Translations under genes and position numbers: made by a program
The notes under the pieces: generated by a model
Told to the model about the DNA's origin: nothing
The model's input: the letters and a program-made list of their open reading frames with translations, nothing else
Databases searched by the model: none
In this document: piece by piece, positions 35,292 through 43,117 of the stretch
Layout of the letters: every line of letters begins with the position of its first letter
Position numbering within the stretch: the first letter of the stretch is position 1
Assembly (NCBI GenBank): GCA_030654175.1
Contig: JAURXZ010000030.1
Coordinates: forward strand, 124,001 to 188,000
DNA: 64,000 nucleotides
Source: Bacteroidia bacterium
Lineage (GTDB): Bacteria > Bacteroidota > Bacteroidia > 2-12-FULL-35-15
Direction of reading: 5' to 3'

Positions 35292-35357
35292 GTGTGAATC
35301 ATGTAACTTAATTCAAAAGTTATACAATACTTATTGAAATTAAGGTTTCCATCTTTG
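35292..35357 (+). promoter_or_regulatory. Seven-copy stress-type promoter, copy A (hydrolase/YihY)
   Basis: GTGAAT at 35294, TGTAAC at 35302, a degenerate second half-site TACAAT at 35323 (+21 bp) and CATCTTTG ending at 35357 (34 nt after the second half-site start). The ATG of the hydrolase is 90 nt downstream. It is one of seven copies with identical spacing in this window. Confidence 0.75.
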
Positions 35358-35446
35358 CACTAACTTAAATAAGACAATGCTGAATACACAAAAATCATGT
35401 TTTTCGAAATAAAAACGATTTTTTGTTAAACAAAAAAATATTACAA

Positions 35447-36340
35447 ATGGAAATTTCAAAAAAATATACTGAGAAACTCATCGAAAAAAGCATTACAGAA
35501 TCACACTTAACTTTTGTTTCAAAGCCGGTTCGGGAAGAATATATAGAAGTAGAACCAAATGTTCGGCTCCATATAACTGATGCCGGTGAAGGAAGGCCAG
35601 TAGTTTTATTGCATGGTTGGCCACTAAGTGATGAGATGTATGAATATCAGTATAACGATTTAGTTAATAATAATTTTCGAGTTATTGGCATTACTTTAAG
35701 AGGGTTTGGTAAATCGGATAAACCTTTTGGTGATTATAATTATGATATATACGCTAATGATATTAAAAAAGTGTTGTGCAAACTCGATATTACCGGTGCG
35801 GTGTTAGGAGGTTTTTCAATGGGCGGTGCTATCGCTATTCGATTTGCATCAACAGATGCAGGCGCACACGTATCAAAACTCGCACTATTTGGAGCAGCTG
35901 CCCCAATATGGACGCAACGCATTGACTACCCATTTAATCTAAGTATACCAGAAGTAAATGAATTAATTGAATTAAATTACAGCGACAGGCCGCAACTTTT
36001 AACTAACGTGGGAAAAATATTTGCAGCCACCGAGACTTCATTAAGTCCTGGGATTAATGCCTGGCTATATACCATTGGATTAAGCTCATCATCTCATGCT
36101 ATGGCACAAAGTTTAATTGCCCTAAGAGATTCTGACCTAAGAAATGATTTAGCCGCCATTTCGATACCAACATTAATCATGCATGGCAAAAAAGATAAAA
36201 TCTGCTCATTTGAAATGGCAGAACAAATGAAATTACATTTAACCAATTCTTATATAATCCCCTTTGAAAATAGTGGACATGCCTTGTTTTTGGAAGAAAC
36301 CGTGAAGTTTAATAAGGAACTTATCAGATTTGCGAATTAA
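35447..36340 (+). CDS. Alpha/beta hydrolase
   Basis: I choose ATG at 35447 (297 residues); an in-frame TTG at 35423 adds eight residues. An alpha/beta-hydrolase fold with oxyanion motif LLHGWPLSDEMYEYQ (55 onward), nucleophile elbow GGFSMGG (Ser124), Asp in MHGKKDKICS and His in ENSGHALF. The pattern HGWPLS and LRGFGKSDKP resembles cofactor-free haloperoxidase/esterase members. No signal peptide; cytoplasmic. The substrate is unknown. It lies 41 nt upstream of the YihY gene and under promoter copy A. Confidence 0.88.
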   Translation: MEISKKYTEKLIEKSITESHLTFVSKPVREEYIEVEPNVRLHITDAGEGRPVVLLHGWPLSDEMYEYQYNDLVNNNFRVIGITLRGFGKSDKPFGDYNYDIYANDIKKVLCKLDITGAVLGGFSMGGAIAIRFASTDAGAHVSKLALFGAAAPIWTQRIDYPFNLSIPEVNELIELNYSDRPQLLTNVGKIFAATETSLSPGINAWLYTIGLSSSSHAMAQSLIALRDSDLRNDLAAISIPTLIMHGKKDKICSFEMAEQMKLHLTNSYIIPFENSGHALFLEETVKFNKELIRFAN

Positions 36341-36381
36341 AAACTATCAAAAAAAAATAAAACTGAATTATTTTGTTCGAT

Positions 36382-37281
36382 ATGAAATTTAAAATTAGGG
36401 ATTTAGGGGAAATATTTAAGATTACTTTTAAAGAATGGAATAAAAAAGATCCTTTCCGGCAAAGCGCTATCATTGCCTATTATTCTATCTTCAGCATACC
36501 CGGATTATTAGTACTTATCATCACTATAACAGGATATTTTTTTAGTAAAGAAGCGGTTCATCAAAACATATTTGATCAAGTCTCCAGCACTATGGGGGCT
36601 GATACCGCAGAGCAAATTAAAGGAATGCTAACAAAAGCGGGAGAATCCCAATCTACCATTTGGGGTTCAATAATAGGCTTTGTTATATTACTGGTAGGGG
36701 CAACCGGTGTATTTGTAGAATTACAAAAAACATTAAATGAAATCTGGCAGGTAAAAGTTGTTGTTAAAAAAGGAATTTTACCAATCCTTAAAGCCAGACT
36801 TTTTTCTTTCGGATTAATTTTGGCAATAGCATTCTTACTTCTGATTTCGTTAGTTGTTTCTGCAGCATTAGTGGCGATGAGTAGCTGGATCTCAGTTGAT
36901 GCATCAGGGTTTGTTGTTATAGTGTTTAATATTCTCAATTTTATTCTTTCACTTGTTGTGATATCCGTTCTCTTTGGATTAATGTTTAAAATTTTACCCG
37001 ATGCTAAAATAAAATGGGAACATGTTTGGTTAGGCTCTTTGGTCACAGGCTTACTATTTACAATTGGAAAAACAGCCTTGGCGTTTTATTTTGGCAAAAC
37101 AGACCCTGCCTCAGTTTATGGGGCTGCCGGATCTATAATACTAATTCTGTTATGGGTGTCGTATTCTTCTATGATAATGTTTTTTGGAGCTGAGTTTACT
37201 GCTACATATGCCAAAATGTACTCAGGAGATGTGCCTCCAACCAAAATTGCAAAAAAAGAAATTCATCACAAACTCGATTAG
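36382..37281 (+). CDS. YihY/virulence factor BrkB family membrane protein
   Basis: I choose ATG at 36382 (299 residues, MKFKIRDLGEIFKITFKEWN) over a TTG three codons upstream. About six membrane helices with the family patterns DPFRQSAIIAYYSIFSIPGLLVL near the start, FVELQKTLNEIWQV in the middle and YGAAGSIILILLWVSYSSMIMFFGAEFTATYAK near the end. The family was misnamed as RNase BN; its role is unknown. It is cotranscribed with the hydrolase. A weak hairpin follows. Confidence 0.9.
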   Translation: MKFKIRDLGEIFKITFKEWNKKDPFRQSAIIAYYSIFSIPGLLVLIITITGYFFSKEAVHQNIFDQVSSTMGADTAEQIKGMLTKAGESQSTIWGSIIGFVILLVGATGVFVELQKTLNEIWQVKVVVKKGILPILKARLFSFGLILAIAFLLLISLVVSAALVAMSSWISVDASGFVVIVFNILNFILSLVVISVLFGLMFKILPDAKIKWEHVWLGSLVTGLLFTIGKTALAFYFGKTDPASVYGAAGSIILILLWVSYSSMIMFFGAEFTATYAKMYSGDVPPTKIAKKEIHHKLD

Positions 37282-37315
37282 ATCAACAAAGAGCATTATA
37301 ATATTTAAAAAGATG

Positions 37316-37344
37316 TTTACTAAAATAAGTAAATCATTTTTTTT
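37316..37344 (+). terminator. Weak terminator-like hairpin
   Basis: A 6-bp TTTACT/AGTAAA stem (37316-37321 with 37328-37333) is followed by a T-rich run (37335-37344). The all-AT-biased stem is weak. Confidence 0.4.
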
Positions 37345-37349
37345 AATAC

Positions 37350-37415
37350 ATGTGAATTATATAACTTATTTGAAAAGTTATGTAATCTTATTCTGAGCTA
37401 TGATGGTCATCTTTG
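37350..37415 (+). promoter_or_regulatory. Seven-copy stress-type promoter, copy B (response regulator)
   Basis: GTGAAT at 37352, TATAAC at 37360, TGTAAT at 37381 (+21) and CATCTTTG ending at 37415 (+34). The response regulator start is 192 nt downstream, the longest leader of the seven. The rest of the 325-base gap shows nothing else recognisable. Confidence 0.8.
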
Positions 37416-37606
37416 CATCATTATCAACATTCTATTTACAAGATCAAAAACAAAAAAACATAACAAACTCTGCAAAAGAAGAATAGTAAATTAAGCTTAT
37501 GCTCAAAATAGAATTAAAATCATTAACAATGATCAAAGTCCTTTTGAAGTTATCATAACCAACAATAAAATAAAACGAATCAATTACAATTTAATCTTTG
37601 ATTAGC

Positions 37607-38098
37607 ATGAAACCCAAAACAGAAGCTCAAGTAATTAATCCAGACACAGCAGAAATGAAAACTAATATTGCGCCTGAACATAAGGAAATTATTATTTTTC
37701 TTGTGGATGATGACCCGCTATATTTGAAATCATTAGAGTTTGAATTTTGCCAAAATCCTAAACTGAAAATCACAACATTCCTAACATCACAGGCTTGTAT
37801 CGAAAAATTATTTTTGAATCCGGACGTAATTATTCTCGACTATATTTTAACCATTCCTCATGAAAAGGCATTGGATGGTCTTCAAACATTGATGAAAATT
37901 AAGGAAACATTACCAAATACGCAGGTTATTATGCTTTCTGCTTTGGAGTCAGTCGAAGTTGCCACAAATAGCCTCAAACTGGGAGCATCCGATTACGTTG
38001 TTAAGAACCGGGATACATTTACACATTTGAAAGCACATATTAAAAAACATTTAGGTATTAATTCTAAAGAGAAAGAGCTAATTGTTTGGGATTGGTAA
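37607..38098 (+). CDS. Single-domain response regulator of the stress-type regulon
   Basis: I choose ATG at 37607 (163 residues) over an in-frame TTG at 37598. After ~28 variable residues comes a receiver: acidic triplet FLVDDDPLYL, acceptor D78 (VIILDYIL), switch Ser in VIMLSALESVEVATNSLKLGASDYVVK with its Lys. There is no output domain; it ends in a short ELIVWDW tail. As the only regulator gene directly behind one of the seven promoters, it is a candidate component of their signalling, probably downstream of the phosphorelay at 41.4-43.1 kb. Confidence 0.88.
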   Translation: MKPKTEAQVINPDTAEMKTNIAPEHKEIIIFLVDDDPLYLKSLEFEFCQNPKLKITTFLTSQACIEKLFLNPDVIILDYILTIPHEKALDGLQTLMKIKETLPNTQVIMLSALESVEVATNSLKLGASDYVVKNRDTFTHLKAHIKKHLGINSKEKELIVWDW

Positions 38099-38153
38099 AC
38101 ACCAATAGAATCAATATAAAGAAAAACAAATACAAATTTAAACAATATCTAAA

Positions 38154-38219
38154 GTGTGAATTGTATAACTATTACCAAAAGTTATGTAACACTTATTCCC
38201 TCAATGCTATGCAACTTTG
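38154..38219 (+). promoter_or_regulatory. Seven-copy stress-type promoter, copy C (DUF3494 lipoprotein)
   Basis: GTGAAT at 38156, TATAAC at 38164, TGTAAC at 38185 (+21) and CAACTTTG ending at 38219 (+34). The downstream start codon is 59 nt away. Confidence 0.82.
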
Positions 38220-38277
38220 CAACGTGAAAAATCATTCACACCTGTCCGCCAGTAGCGGAAAATAAAAAAAAGAAAAA

Positions 38278-39024
38278 ATGAGAACTAATAAACTATTAAC
38301 AACCCTTGCGATAGTATCGGTTGTTTTAATTTCGGCATGCAAAAAAGAGGATGCTACCCCAACTAACCCGTCTAATCCAACATCAATTCCATTACAAACA
38401 ACTATTCAAACAGCTGTGTCATTAAACGGAACCTCGGTAATAGCAATCCTTGCAGGCTCTGCAATTAGCAACACAGGTGCTACTAACATTACCGGTGACC
38501 TTGCGTTAAGTCCAGGAACCTCAGTAGGCGGATTCCCTCCGGGAATTTTGGTTGGTACGCAACACATCAATAACAATATCGCTACTCAGGCAAAACTTGA
38601 TTTAACTGCGGCATACAATGATGCAGCCGGAAGAACAAGTACTGACATAGTAACATTGTCCGGAAACATTGGCGGATTAACACTTACACCGGGGCTTTAT
38701 AAATCAACATCATCACTTGCTATATCTTCGGGTGACCTTACCTTTGATGCAAAAGGAAATCCAAATGCTGTCTTTATTATTCAGATCGCCTCTACACTTA
38801 CAACAACATCAGGGCGTAAAGTTATCCTAAGCGGTGGAGCGTCAGCTTCCAATATTTTTTGGCAAGTAGGCAGTTCTGCAACATTTGGAACTACTTCTGT
38901 TTTTAAAGGAACCGTTATGGTAATGCAATCCATTACTTTTAATACAGGTGCTACACTTGATGGAAGAGGATTAGCAAGAACAGGTGCAGTTGTGATGGCA
39001 GGAAATACTATTGTTAAGCAATAA
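38278..39024 (+). CDS. DUF3494 (ice-binding-like) lipoprotein
   Basis: A 248-residue protein with a lipoprotein signal (MRTNKLLTTLAIVSVVLISAC) and a Thr/Pro-rich spacer. The DUF3494 beta-solenoid follows (LAGSAISNTGATNITGDLALSPGTSVGGFPPG ... NIFWQVGSSATFGTTSVFKGTVMVMQSITFNTGATLDGRGLARTGAVVM). The domain is known from ice-binding proteins but also occurs in adhesins where no ice role is shown. It is anchored in the outer envelope. A second DUF3494 protein, N-terminally truncated, lies at 43110. Confidence 0.9.
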   Translation: MRTNKLLTTLAIVSVVLISACKKEDATPTNPSNPTSIPLQTTIQTAVSLNGTSVIAILAGSAISNTGATNITGDLALSPGTSVGGFPPGILVGTQHINNNIATQAKLDLTAAYNDAAGRTSTDIVTLSGNIGGLTLTPGLYKSTSSLAISSGDLTFDAKGNPNAVFIIQIASTLTTTSGRKVILSGGASASNIFWQVGSSATFGTTSVFKGTVMVMQSITFNTGATLDGRGLARTGAVVMAGNTIVKQ

Positions 39025-39034
39025 AAAATAAAAC

Positions 39035-39082
39035 TATAAAAAAAGAGCGCTCTGATCGGTATCAGAGCGCTCTTTTTTTATA
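39035..39082. terminator. Strong bidirectional terminator hairpin
   Basis: A perfect 22-bp stem (39035-39056 with 39061-39082) with a CGGT loop; the outer part is an A-tract facing a T-tract and the inner part is GAGCGCTCTGAT. It is the longest perfect hairpin I see in the window, 11 nt after the DUF3494 stop. Confidence 0.93.
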
Positions 39083-39110
39083 GTTACCCTTCCACTTAAC
39101 TGAAATAAAT

Positions 39111-39176
39111 GTGTGAATAATATAAATTATTAGCAAAGTTGTGTAACACTTATCAAAATTCTGGTTCCCACCTTTG
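39111..39176 (+). promoter_or_regulatory. Seven-copy stress-type promoter, copy D (PAS/kinase/Hpt)
   Basis: GTGAAT at 39113, TATAAA at 39121, TGTAAC at 39142 (+21) and CACCTTTG ending at 39176 (+34). The PAS protein start is 104 nt downstream, and the kinase and Hpt genes follow without clear terminators. Confidence 0.82.
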
Positions 39177-39279
39177 TATCAACAGATATGTTAATACTAC
39201 AAAAAAATCAAAAATAAATATTTTGGTTTGATGATAAATCAAAATATTATTTCCCAGGAAAAACACAATATTTAATATC

Positions 39280-41361
39280 ATGACCATTCCAAAAAAAGAA
39301 AAAGCAATCAAAGTAGTGAATAAAAAAAACACTAATAATGGTTCCGATGCCCAGAAGCAGTCTTCTGAATATGCGCGTAGTTTAATCGAAGCTAGCCTTG
39401 ATCCATTGGTTACGATCAATACCGAAGGTAAGATCACGGATATGAATGAGGCATTGGCAAATATCACAGGTATCACTCGTGAAAAATTAACCGGCACCGA
39501 CTTCTTCGATTATTTTACTGAACCTCAAAAGGCTCGTGAAGTTTATCAGGTAGTGTTCGCAAAAGGATCGGTGGCAGATTCTCCATTAACGCTTCGACAT
39601 AAGGACGGCAAGCTGACCGAAGTATTGTTTAATGGATCGGTTTATAAAGATGACAGAGGAAATGTACTGGGAGTTGTAATTGTGGCGAGAGATGTTGCCG
39701 AACAAAAATGGGCCATAGAGTTGCGAATAGCGAACAAAGAACTTGCGTTTCAAAATGATGAGAAAGAAAAACGGGCTGCAGAGTTAAGCATAGCAAACAA
39801 GGAACTTGCCTTCCAAAATGATGAGAAAGAAAAACGCGCGGAAGAATTGATCATTGCTAATAAAGAACTTCTCTTCCAAAATGATGAAAAAGAAAAACGT
39901 GCAGCTGAATTAGTCGTTGCCAACAAAGAACTTGAATTTCAAAACGATGAAAAAGAAAAACGGGCTGCTGAATTAGACATTGCCAACAAAGAACTCGCTT
40001 TTCAAAATAATGAGAAAGAAAAACGCGCTGCCGAATTAGATATTGCAAATAAAGAGCTTGCATTTCAAAACGAAGTGAAAGGAAGAAGAGCCGCAGAATT
40101 AGTGGTAGCAAATAAAGAACTTGCATTCCAGAACGATGAGAAAGAAAAACGTGCAGCTGAGTTGGCTATCGCCAACAAAGAACTAGCTTTTCAAAATGAT
40201 GAGAAAGAAAAACGCGCTGCGGAGTTAGTAATTGCCAATGAAGAACTTGCTTTTCAAAATGAAGTAAAAGAAAAACGCGCAGCGGAGTTGATCATAGCCA
40301 ACGAAGAACTTGCTTTTCAAAACGATGAGAAAGAAAAAAGGGCAGCAGAATTATTCATTGCCAACAAAGAACTGGTATTTCAAACAGGAGAAAAAGAAAA
40401 GCGCGCAGCAGAGCTGGTAATTGCCGACATAGAACTTGATTTTCAAAATAAAGAAAAAGAAAAACGGGAAATAGCAAATAAAGAACTTGAAGCATTCAGC
40501 TATTCAGTAAAATTAGCTTCTCAATATTCACTCAGTCTTATTGAAGCCAGTCTTGACCCATTGGTCACTATCAGCACCGAAGGTAAGATCACAGATATGA
40601 ATGAGGCGCTGGTAAACATTACCGGCCTGGAGCGCGGGAAACTTATTGGTTCCGACTTCTTTGATTATTTCACTGAACCTCAAAAAGCGCGTGAAGTATA
40701 TCAGGAAGTATTCGCAAAAGGATCAGTTGCCGATTCTCCGCTAACACTTCGGCATAAGGAAGGTAAGCTAACTGATGTATTATTTAACGGATCCGTTTAC
40801 AAGGATGACAGAGGAAACGTACTGGGAGTTGTGATTGTAGCAAGGGATGTTACAGCCCAAAAATTACTTTCAAAATATTCATTGAGTCTTATCGAAGCCA
40901 GTCTCGACCCATTGGTTACAATAAGTACCGCGGGAAAGATCACAGATATGAATGAAGCAACAGTGAACATTACTGGTATAGAGCGAGGGAAATTGATTGG
41001 TTCGGATTTCTTTGATTATTTCACCGAACCACAAAAAGCACGTGAAGTTTACCAGGAAGTATTTGCAAAAGGATCAGTTGCCGATTCTCCGCTTACCCTT
41101 CGTCATAAAGATGGGAAGCTAACTGATGTATTATTCAACGGATCGGTTTATAAAGATGACAGAGGCAATGTATTGGGTGCTGTGGTTGTGGCAAGAGATA
41201 TTACAGAACAAAAACAACTTGCAGAAAGAGAAATTGCTGGACGAGAAAAAGAGTTGATGAGAATAGAAGAATTGGAAAGATTTAGAAAATTAACTGTTGG
41301 ACGAGAATTAAAAATGATAGAATTAAAAAAGGAAATTGAAGTATTAAAAAGTAAAATTTAA
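39280..41361 (+). CDS. Triple-PAS protein with 21-residue coiled-coil repeats, no kinase domain
   Basis: A 693-residue cytoplasmic protein. PAS1 lies at about 28-143; then twelve full 21-residue repeats (consensus IANKELAFQNDEKEKRAAEL, about 147-399), three heptads each and so a long coiled coil. PAS2 and PAS3, nearly identical to PAS1 and each other (SLIEASLDPLVTIST.GKITDMNEA), fill about 412-650, followed by a charged coil. Just before PAS2 the text reads ANKELEAFSYSV, the usual lead-in to a kinase H-box (SHDLRAP), but PAS2 follows instead, so the kinase core is absent. It probably senses and signals through the kinase 33 nt downstream. Confidence 0.88.
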   Translation: MTIPKKEKAIKVVNKKNTNNGSDAQKQSSEYARSLIEASLDPLVTINTEGKITDMNEALANITGITREKLTGTDFFDYFTEPQKAREVYQVVFAKGSVADSPLTLRHKDGKLTEVLFNGSVYKDDRGNVLGVVIVARDVAEQKWAIELRIANKELAFQNDEKEKRAAELSIANKELAFQNDEKEKRAEELIIANKELLFQNDEKEKRAAELVVANKELEFQNDEKEKRAAELDIANKELAFQNNEKEKRAAELDIANKELAFQNEVKGRRAAELVVANKELAFQNDEKEKRAAELAIANKELAFQNDEKEKRAAELVIANEELAFQNEVKEKRAAELIIANEELAFQNDEKEKRAAELFIANKELVFQTGEKEKRAAELVIADIELDFQNKEKEKREIANKELEAFSYSVKLASQYSLSLIEASLDPLVTISTEGKITDMNEALVNITGLERGKLIGSDFFDYFTEPQKAREVYQEVFAKGSVADSPLTLRHKEGKLTDVLFNGSVYKDDRGNVLGVVIVARDVTAQKLLSKYSLSLIEASLDPLVTISTAGKITDMNEATVNITGIERGKLIGSDFFDYFTEPQKAREVYQEVFAKGSVADSPLTLRHKDGKLTDVLFNGSVYKDDRGNVLGAVVVARDITEQKQLAEREIAGREKELMRIEELERFRKLTVGRELKMIELKKEIEVLKSKI
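39715..40480 (+). repeat. 63-bp tandem repeat array inside the PAS gene
   Basis: Twelve in-frame 63-bp units, each encoding one 21-residue coiled-coil repeat, most differing only at synonymous or a few variable positions. Units of this similarity can recombine and change the length of the signalling helix without a frameshift. Confidence 0.9.
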
Positions 41362-41394
41362 AAAATATTCATCAAACAGTCTAACTTAAGCCCA

Positions 41395-42819
41395 ATGGAG
41401 GCATCTTCAAATATCAAATCAGATAACAAGCCGGAGGAGATTATAAAAACTCAGGTAAAAGGCGAGGAACTTGCTTCTGAAGAAAATATTGATCTCCAGA
41501 ATACCGAAAAAGCATTGTTAAATATTTTAGATGATTATTCTGAGGAAAAATACCACTCAGAAGACAGTCAGCGCGCGTTGTTGAATATACTGGATGATTA
41601 CAGCGAAGAAAAAATTAATATGGAAAACACTCATAGAGCTGTACTAAATATTCTTGAAGATTACAGTGAAGCAAAGGAAAAAGCAGAAGAGTCCACCAAA
41701 TTGAAAGAAGCATTTTTAGCCAATATGAGTCATGAAATTCGTACACCAATGAATGCTATTATTGGCTTTTCAGATATATTATCCAAAAGCAAGCTCGAAG
41801 AAAAAGAAAGGGAGTATGTCAAAACAATAAAATTAGCAGGAGAAAATCTGTTAACTATTATTAATGATATACTTGATATTTCCAAAATTGAAGCAGGTAT
41901 GATGACCTTTGAAGAACACGCTTTTAGCGTTAGGGAAATTTTCAAGTCGCTAAATGTAATGTTGATGGGAAAGGCAAAAGAAAAAAATCTTGAACTAGAA
42001 TTTCTTTGTGATGACAATGTTCCGAAAAGTTTGCTTGGTGATCCCACCCGACTTATCCAAATAATAATAAACCTGACAGGAAATGCAATTAAGTTCACAC
42101 AACAAGGAAAAGTACAGGTAAATGTTAAAATTTTAAAAAATGAGAAAAGTAATACTTCGTTGGAATTTTCAGTGAAAGACACAGGAATTGGAATACCTGA
42201 GAATAAACTTGATCATATATTCGAGCGGTTCCGCCAAGCTGAATCGCATACAACAAGAAAATACGGTGGTACGGGGCTTGGCTTAAGTATTGCAAAACAG
42301 TTAGTTGAACTTCAAGGTGGCAAATTATCCGTTAAAAGTGAGCTTAAGGTGGGCTCTACCTTTTCATTTTACATTTCATACAAAAAATCAGAGGATGCAC
42401 CTCAAGAACCGGAGATCACAGAAAAAAAATACAACATGGAAGACCTGATTCAATTAAACATCCTCTTGGTTGAAGACAACCAGTTGAATGTTAAATTGAT
42501 TTTGAGTCTGTTCTCAGAATACAGATTGAAAGTACAGGTCGCAGAAAACGGTAGTGTATGTATTGAAAAACTTAAAGAAAACAATTTTGATATTATTCTG
42601 ATGGATATGGAAATGCCAGTTATGAATGGGTATGAAGCTGCGACAATTATTCGGACTGTGATAAAAAACAATATTCCAATTATTGCAATGACCGCCCATG
42701 CAATGGCTGGTGAAAAAGAAAGATGTTTAAGCCTAGGGATGAACGATTATATTTCGAAACCGATAAATGCTAAAATGCTTTTTGAAAAAATTTATGATTT
42801 AACGCTTAATTCTAAATAA
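41395..42819 (+). CDS. Hybrid histidine kinase (HisKA-HATPase-receiver) without sensor domain
   Basis: A 474-residue soluble protein. Residues 38-95 hold three copies of an ALLNILDDYSEEK motif (a coiled signalling helix). The H-box is MSHEIRTPMNAIIGFSD with His113; N-box GNAIKF, G1 DTGIGIPENKLDHIFERF and G2 GGTGLGLSIAKQLVELQGG complete the kinase. The C-terminal receiver has acceptor D404 (IILMDMEMPVMNGYE) and KPINAKM. It lacks its own input domain, so the PAS protein just upstream is the likely sensor. An Hpt gene follows 2 nt after the stop, making a multi-step phosphorelay. Confidence 0.93.
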   Translation: MEASSNIKSDNKPEEIIKTQVKGEELASEENIDLQNTEKALLNILDDYSEEKYHSEDSQRALLNILDDYSEEKINMENTHRAVLNILEDYSEAKEKAEESTKLKEAFLANMSHEIRTPMNAIIGFSDILSKSKLEEKEREYVKTIKLAGENLLTIINDILDISKIEAGMMTFEEHAFSVREIFKSLNVMLMGKAKEKNLELEFLCDDNVPKSLLGDPTRLIQIIINLTGNAIKFTQQGKVQVNVKILKNEKSNTSLEFSVKDTGIGIPENKLDHIFERFRQAESHTTRKYGGTGLGLSIAKQLVELQGGKLSVKSELKVGSTFSFYISYKKSEDAPQEPEITEKKYNMEDLIQLNILLVEDNQLNVKLILSLFSEYRLKVQVAENGSVCIEKLKENNFDIILMDMEMPVMNGYEAATIIRTVIKNNIPIIAMTAHAMAGEKERCLSLGMNDYISKPINAKMLFEKIYDLTLNSK

Positions 42820-42820
42820 A

Positions 42821-43117
42821 ATGGACAACAACGAATCTGAAATGGACATAAAAAACATATGCGACTTCAGCTACCTTTCTGAGATGATGGGCGGAAAAAA
42901 AAATCTAATATTGGGAATAATGGATGCTTTTCTCGAACAAATTCCAGAGGAACTAATTTCTATTAACGAGGCGGTAACAAAAGCAAACCATGCTATAATA
43001 AAGAGGGTAGCGCACACAATGAAGTCTACTGTTTCCATAATGGGTATATATAGCCTTGAGCCAATTTTGAAGGAAATGGAAGAATTAGGATCGACAACCG
43101 AACTTAGCAGTGAATGA
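42821..43117 (+). CDS. Hpt phosphotransfer protein, 3' end truncated at a junction
   Basis: 98 residues. An Hpt four-helix pattern with the phospho-accepting His65 in [29 protein letters not shown]. Hpt proteins of this type normally continue for about 15-30 more residues (the last helix); here the frame ends at STTELSSE-stop, immediately where an adhesin reading frame in +1 begins without a start region. This suggests the natural 3' end is missing. It would relay phosphate between the hybrid kinase receiver and a response regulator such as the one at 37607; whether the shortened form folds is unclear. Confidence 0.8.
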   Translation: MDNNESEMDIKNICDFSYLSEMMGGKKNLILGIMDAFLEQIPEELISINEAVTKANHAIIKRVAHTMKSTVSIMGIYSLEPILKEMEELGSTTELSSE

